A stretch of DNA of 19,104 bases from UBA6168 sp964643005 (GTDB taxonomy: Bacteria; Bacteroidota; Bacteroidia; Chitinophagales; Saprospiraceae), in assembly GCA_964643005.1 (NCBI GenBank), contig CAZXQI010000069.1:1-19104 (forward strand). Direction: 5' to 3'. Each line of letters opens with the position of its first letter. Within the stretch, counting starts at the first letter, position 1. Shown here one piece after another: positions 16,301-19,104 of this stretch. The notes beneath the pieces were generated by a model. It searched no databases, was not told the DNA's origin, and saw nothing but the letters and a program-made list of their open reading frames with translations. The position numbers were made by a program, and so were the translations under genes.

Positions 16301-19104
16301 TTGGGATTTTGGCGATGGCGGAACCAGCGCACAGGAAAACCCATCGCACACTTATACAGAAGACGGCGCCTACACCGTGACTCTGAGCGCTACCAATGAC
16401 TGCGGTACAGTGACAGTTACGCATAGCGCGACAGTCGTCACCCTGCCTTCAGCTTCGTTTGTCGCTATCGGATCTACTGCGGGCTGCGCTCCTCTGACGG
16501 TACAATTTACCAGCCAGTCTTCTGCCAATGCGACTTCTTACACCTGGCTATTTCCAGGAGGAAGCCCTAGTACTTCAACGGCGCAAAATCCGACGGTCGC
16601 TTATTCTGTACCTGGCTCGTACGACGTGACGCTCATTGCAACCAACTCAGCCGGTAGCGACACCACTATCCTGGCCAATTACGTCGTCGTTAGCGGATCG
16701 CCAATAGCAGGATTTACCGCCGGTTCAAATGTTTTCGTTGTGAACTTCACCAATACGACCATTGGTGGATCGAGCTATTCTTGGGAATTTGGCGACGGCG
16801 GAACCAGTAGCCAGGCAAATCCTTCCCACACCTACCCGGGTGATGGAACTTATACAGTCGTCCTGACGGCGACCAATGATTGTGGAACAGATACTTTCAC
16901 ACAGGACGTAGTGGTGACCTCCCTGCCTCAGGCGGCATTCTCCGCCGTCTCTTCGACAGGCTGCGTACCGTTCACGGTTCAATTTCAGGATGAATCTTCT
17001 TCCAATGCGACTTCCTGGAGTTGGAGTTTTCCCGGAGGCAATCCCTCAAGTTCTACCGCTCAAAATCCTGAAGTGACCTATAATGCAGTAGGCGTTTACA
17101 CGGTGACATTGACGGTGTCCAATTCTTTGGGAGAAAGCACGACGACGGAAACAGATTATATTATCGTCAATACGGTTCCCGTAGCCGGATTCACGCAGAC
17201 TACTAATTTGCTGACGACTACTTTCACTAATACCTCAACCGGCGCCACATCCTATTCCTGGGATTTCGGCGACGGACAGACGAGCGCTGAAACTAATCCC
17301 GTACATCATTACGAACAGGATGGAAATTATTCCGTGGTGTTGACCGCCACCAATCCTTGTGGTTCAACAACGACCACTACGCAGCCTGTCACGGTGGTTT
17401 CATTGCCGGTAGCCGGCTTTACCGTTGCTGAGGAAGAGGGCTGCGTACCTTTCACGGTTCAATTCAGCAACGAATCTTCCGCCAACGCAACTTCTTTCCA
17501 ATGGAGCTTCCCTGGCGGAAATCCGTCTTCTTCTACCGCGGCTAATCCAAACGTCGTTTATTCCACTGCCGGAGTCTATACCGTTACCCTGATAGTTAGC
17601 AATGCCGCCGGTACCGATACTATAACCCAAACTGATCTAATTTTGGTCAAAGCTTTACCCAGCGCTGCATTCACCGGCTCTGTGAACGAAACGACAATAA
17701 GTTTCTCGAACAGTTCATCTAATGCCACAGCATACAAATGGGATTTTGGAGATGGAGAAACCAGCACCGCGACCAATCCATCGCACACTTATCAGCAGGA
17801 CGGCGTGTATGAGGTCACACTGGTTGCTACTAATGAATGTGGCTCTGTCACGGTAACGGATGAATTCACTATTGCGACCCCGCCCTCTGCGGGATTCAGC
17901 GCCGTTCAGACAAGCGGTTGCCAGCCGTTTGAAGTGCAGTTTTCCAATGAGTCTTCCGCCAACGCCGCCAATTTTTCATGGCTAATGCCGGGCGCTTACC
18001 CTGCTTCGTCCAATGAGCCAAATCCAGTCGTCACTTATGGCGAACCTGGCGACTATAGCGTGACGCTCATCGTTTCCAATGCAGCGGGAAATGACACTCT
18101 TACGCAGAGCAACCTCATCACAGTGCTTCCGCTGCCTTCGCCAAATTTCACTTTCGACCAGACAGATTTGGCAATAGACTTTGCAAACGCCTCGCTCAAT
18201 GCCAATACCTACCTCTGGGATTTTGGAGACGGGGAGACGAGTACGGAAGCCAATCCTTCTCACACCTATACCAGCGACGGTACTTACAGCGTCGTCCTGA
18301 CTGCTACCAATGATTGCGGAAGCGTATCCATTACTAAGCTCGTCATCATCGCAACACAAGGCCCGATTGCAGCATTCGAAGCCGGGGACAGGAGCGGCTG
18401 CGCTCCTTTGGAAGTAACATTTTCCAACCTTTCTTCTCCTAATGCAACCGATTTCAACTGGGAATTCCCCGGCGGTACGCCGTCTGCTTCGACAGAAGAA
18501 AACCCAACGATAGTATATAATGCTACCGGAACTTACGACGTCGTGTTGACGGCTTCAAATGCCGACGGTTCCAATACCTATACTCAGTCGGCCTATATCG
18601 TCGTGAAGGGAACTCCTTCGGTAGGATTTTCTACTTCGGTAAATCTGGGCGTCGTTGAATTTATCAATGAATCACAGGATGCTACGACCTGGCACTGGGA
18701 CTTCGGCGACGGACAGACCAGCGAAGAACAAAATCCGGTGCATATCTATCAGGCCAACGGAGAATACACTGTTACAATGACTGCGAATAATGATTGCGGC
18801 TTTGCCACAGCCACGCAAATCGTCACCATCATTCTGACAGCCGTGCATGAATCGGAGGTCTTCAGTGAGTTTGCCATTTTCCCAAATCCAAACAGTGGGC
18901 GCTTTACCCTTGTGTTGAATGGGGCGCCGCAAAACAGTTTGGAATTGACATTCTCTAATTTAACAGGCCAGCAATTAATTTTTGAAAAAGTCGATGTCCA
19001 TACGGGAGAGGTAGTGCGAGAGTTTGCCTTTATTCAATTGCCTGCGGGAATGTATATACTACAGGTAAAAACGAATGAGCATATTTTTTCAAAAAAAGTA
19101 ATTG
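13320..19104 (+). CDS. Secreted metzincin metalloprotease with 18 PKD domains and T9SS sorting domain (3' partial)
   Basis: One uninterrupted frame of 1928 complete codons runs off the right edge. A signal peptide covers about 1-20. The propeptide (about 21-200) resembles reprolysin prodomains (TYRGYMS, FLYGFIRDGDESYFIEP) and contains Cys176 in DMKCGA, a candidate cysteine switch. The catalytic domain (about 205-395) has the zinc motif HEIGHNFNASHD with His345, Glu346, His349 and His355, and Met364 in HIMAP as the Met-turn. Position 352 is Asn where metzincins usually have Gly. Residues 403-1840 form eighteen PKD domains in nine A+B pairs. From residue 1851 (FAIFPNPNSGRF) to the edge is a T9SS type A sorting domain ending in SKKVI, so the stop is probably only a few codons away. 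The expected fate is export by Sec, crossing by T9SS and attachment at or release from the cell surface. The natural substrate is unknown. Confidence 0.93.
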   Translation, partial: MIRLFTTPLFLIFLTTLFSQNPTFQGNKLKTADFSELEFQFNQWEVYQFDAQAFDSFVKNAGSGMEFNLQFDDKNWDIWIAPRDVRSPNYIRSVLTENGVKTIPKGENITYRGYMSNLSSNIVALTIDHDFLYGFIRDGDESYFIEPLWYFVPDQPKDRFVIYAGSDVRPRPDMKCGAMEMEKYKKNHGESEYLPDQSMPEEKAGNCYQLELAIASDKSMYNKYGSVPGVEAHNFGVINNVQTNYDNEFPDEVQFLIVEQFVVAPPANDPWSSSNNAETLLNSFTNWGPSGFSATHDLGELWTNRGFDGSTVGIAWINSVCTNLRYHCLDDFTSNSNYLRVMTAHEIGHNFNASHDQQNSPHIMAPAVQNTNTWSSQSQNQIGSNIPTRWCLSYCPGAVPPEAAFTGVPTSGCAPLTVSYTDQSTNMPNSWSWSFPGGSPSSSSSQNPTVTYPMSGTYNVTLTVANNVGSNTLTKTNYITVNAAPLASYIFDQTGTTVIFTNISQGNANSFFWDFGDGSTSTQENPVHTFAQEGFYNVVLTVANGCGSSEYAINIPVFTEPTAAFTAVPTSGCAPLEVNYIDLSSSNATSWTWSFPGGTPSSSINQNPTVVYSAPGVYSATLTVVNPAGANTVTQTDFITVGAIATPGFTFAVNGNTVTFINTSSNVNGVGNISYLWNFGDGETSTDTNPVHTYAANGNYSVSLVATNDCGPASINQTIYILLSPTAGFSAEPTNGCAPLTVNFSSASSFGATNFNWTFNGGAPSSSTDPNPSVTYDNPGTYDVRLIVANSAGSDTLTFTNYIGVAPQAVPSFTQSVNGLTATFTNTSTNATTYLWDFGDGNTSAQTNPVHTYLEDGSYTVTLEASNDCSTATSSQTLVIATSPLAGFSANVTSGCAPLSVQFSNQSSANAASFEWSFPGGTPSSSTQENPVVTYNNAGSYTVTLTVSNAAGSNTSTQTDYIAVYTTPVAGFTFTSNYAVVNFNNTSSNATSYSWDFGDGGTSAQENPSHTYTEDGAYTVTLSATNDCGTVTVTHSATVVTLPSASFVAIGSTAGCAPLTVQFTSQSSANATSYTWLFPGGSPSTSTAQNPTVAYSVPGSYDVTLIATNSAGSDTTILANYVVVSGSPIAGFTAGSNVFVVNFTNTTIGGSSYSWEFGDGGTSSQANPSHTYPGDGTYTVVLTATNDCGTDTFTQDVVVTSLPQAAFSAVSSTGCVPFTVQFQDESSSNATSWSWSFPGGNPSSSTAQNPEVTYNAVGVYTVTLTVSNSLGESTTTETDYIIVNTVPVAGFTQTTNLLTTTFTNTSTGATSYSWDFGDGQTSAETNPVHHYEQDGNYSVVLTATNPCGSTTTTTQPVTVVSLPVAGFTVAEEEGCVPFTVQFSNESSANATSFQWSFPGGNPSSSTAANPNVVYSTAGVYTVTLIVSNAAGTDTITQTDLILVKALPSAAFTGSVNETTISFSNSSSNATAYKWDFGDGETSTATNPSHTYQQDGVYEVTLVATNECGSVTVTDEFTIATPPSAGFSAVQTSGCQPFEVQFSNESSANAANFSWLMPGAYPASSNEPNPVVTYGEPGDYSVTLIVSNAAGNDTLTQSNLITVLPLPSPNFTFDQTDLAIDFANASLNANTYLWDFGDGETSTEANPSHTYTSDGTYSVVLTATNDCGSVSITKLVIIATQGPIAAFEAGDRSGCAPLEVTFSNLSSPNATDFNWEFPGGTPSASTEENPTIVYNATGTYDVVLTASNADGSNTYTQSAYIVVKGTPSVGFSTSVNLGVVEFINESQDATTWHWDFGDGQTSEEQNPVHIYQANGEYTVTMTANNDCGFATATQIVTIILTAVHESEVFSEFAIFPNPNSGRFTLVLNGAPQNSLELTFSNLTGQQLIFEKVDVHTGEVVREFAFIQLPAGMYILQVKTNEHIFSKKVI
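14526..18842 (+). repeat. Nine tandem two-domain PKD units of about 480 bp
   Basis: Unit starts are 14526, 15006, 15498, 15975, 16452, 16932, 17412, 17889 and 18369, with unit lengths 480, 492, 477, 477, 480, 480, 477 and 480 bp. Each unit encodes domain A (a GCAPL-type motif, then WSFPGG, NPTVTY, G-Y-VTLTVSN and YI-V) and domain B (WDFGDG, NPVHTY, ATNDCG). The first W codons of WDFGDG in B lie at 14856, 15348, 15825, 16302, 16782, 17259, 17739, 18216 and 18696, all in the same frame. The copies are clearly diverged at DNA level, so this is an old protein repeat rather than a recent DNA duplication. Confidence 0.93.

Noticed and set aside
17982..18359. Leftward open frames opposite the PKD array (this one and others at 14589-14798, 15174-15395, 16725-16982, 17400-17630, 18672-18932)
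   Set aside because: They recur at repeat periodicity as a by-product of codon use in the + strand repeats and show no protein features of their own.
14526..18842. CRISPR or transposon-type DNA repeat
   Set aside because: The period is about 480 bp, is always a multiple of three, and conservation is at protein level; there is no short repeat/spacer pattern or terminal inverted repeat.
1..19104. tRNA, rRNA, phage, toxin-antitoxin or defence genes
   Set aside because: I found no cloverleaf, ribosomal RNA segment, integrase, transposase, or small paired genes anywhere in the window.

Overview
The window looks like chromosomal DNA from a member of the Bacteroidota, most likely Saprospiria-like (Lewinella/Haliscomenobacter type). 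That taxonomic guess is inference. It rests on a type IX secretion (T9SS) C-terminal sorting domain, PKD-rich secreted protein architecture, a DUF5606-type protein, a short NtrC-like regulator without a helix-turn-helix, no consistent Shine-Dalgarno sequences, and several copies of the Bacteroidota -7 promoter element TAnnTTTG just upstream of genes. A run of exactly 10 N at 2018-2027 shows that this is a draft scaffold joined across a gap.

Layout: 1-506 has no convincing gene but ends in a terminator-like hairpin. 507-1727 (-) is an HD-superfamily phosphohydrolase of the dNTPase-like COG1078 type. After a divergent intergenic region holding the assembly gap come a periplasmic tail-specific protease of family S41 (2236-4326, +), a small predicted outer-membrane beta-barrel protein (4465-5085, +), an NtrC-type response regulator/sigma-54 activator with no DNA-binding domain (5492-6664, +), and a LOG-family nucleotide phosphoribohydrolase (6877-7599, +). 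7647-9188 (-) is a GT39-type membrane glycosyltransferase. 9375-10073 (+) is an exported coiled-coil protein of unknown function. 10341-11591 (+) is an alpha-oxoamine synthase (serine palmitoyltransferase-like) that converges on a DUF5606-like gene (11686-12105, -) across a strong bidirectional terminator. 12342-12920 (+) is an exported TlpA-like thioredoxin.

The last 5.8 kb (13320 to the window end, +) is one uninterrupted open frame, at least 1928 codons long, with no stop inside the window. It encodes a secreted metzincin (reprolysin-like) metalloprotease with a candidate cysteine-switch propeptide, eighteen PKD domains arranged as nine tandem copies of an alternating A+B pair (unit about 480 bp), and a T9SS sorting domain cut off by the window edge. 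It is the most distinctive object here.

The genes are mostly single housekeeping or envelope genes with their own promoters rather than one operon. A shared theme is the cell envelope (periplasmic protease, barrel protein, glycosyltransferase, lipid-type synthase, thioredoxin, T9SS cargo). I see no transposase, phage gene, CRISPR array, tRNA or rRNA, and no clear evidence of a new multi-gene system. The novelty is in details of the protease array and of the regulator.
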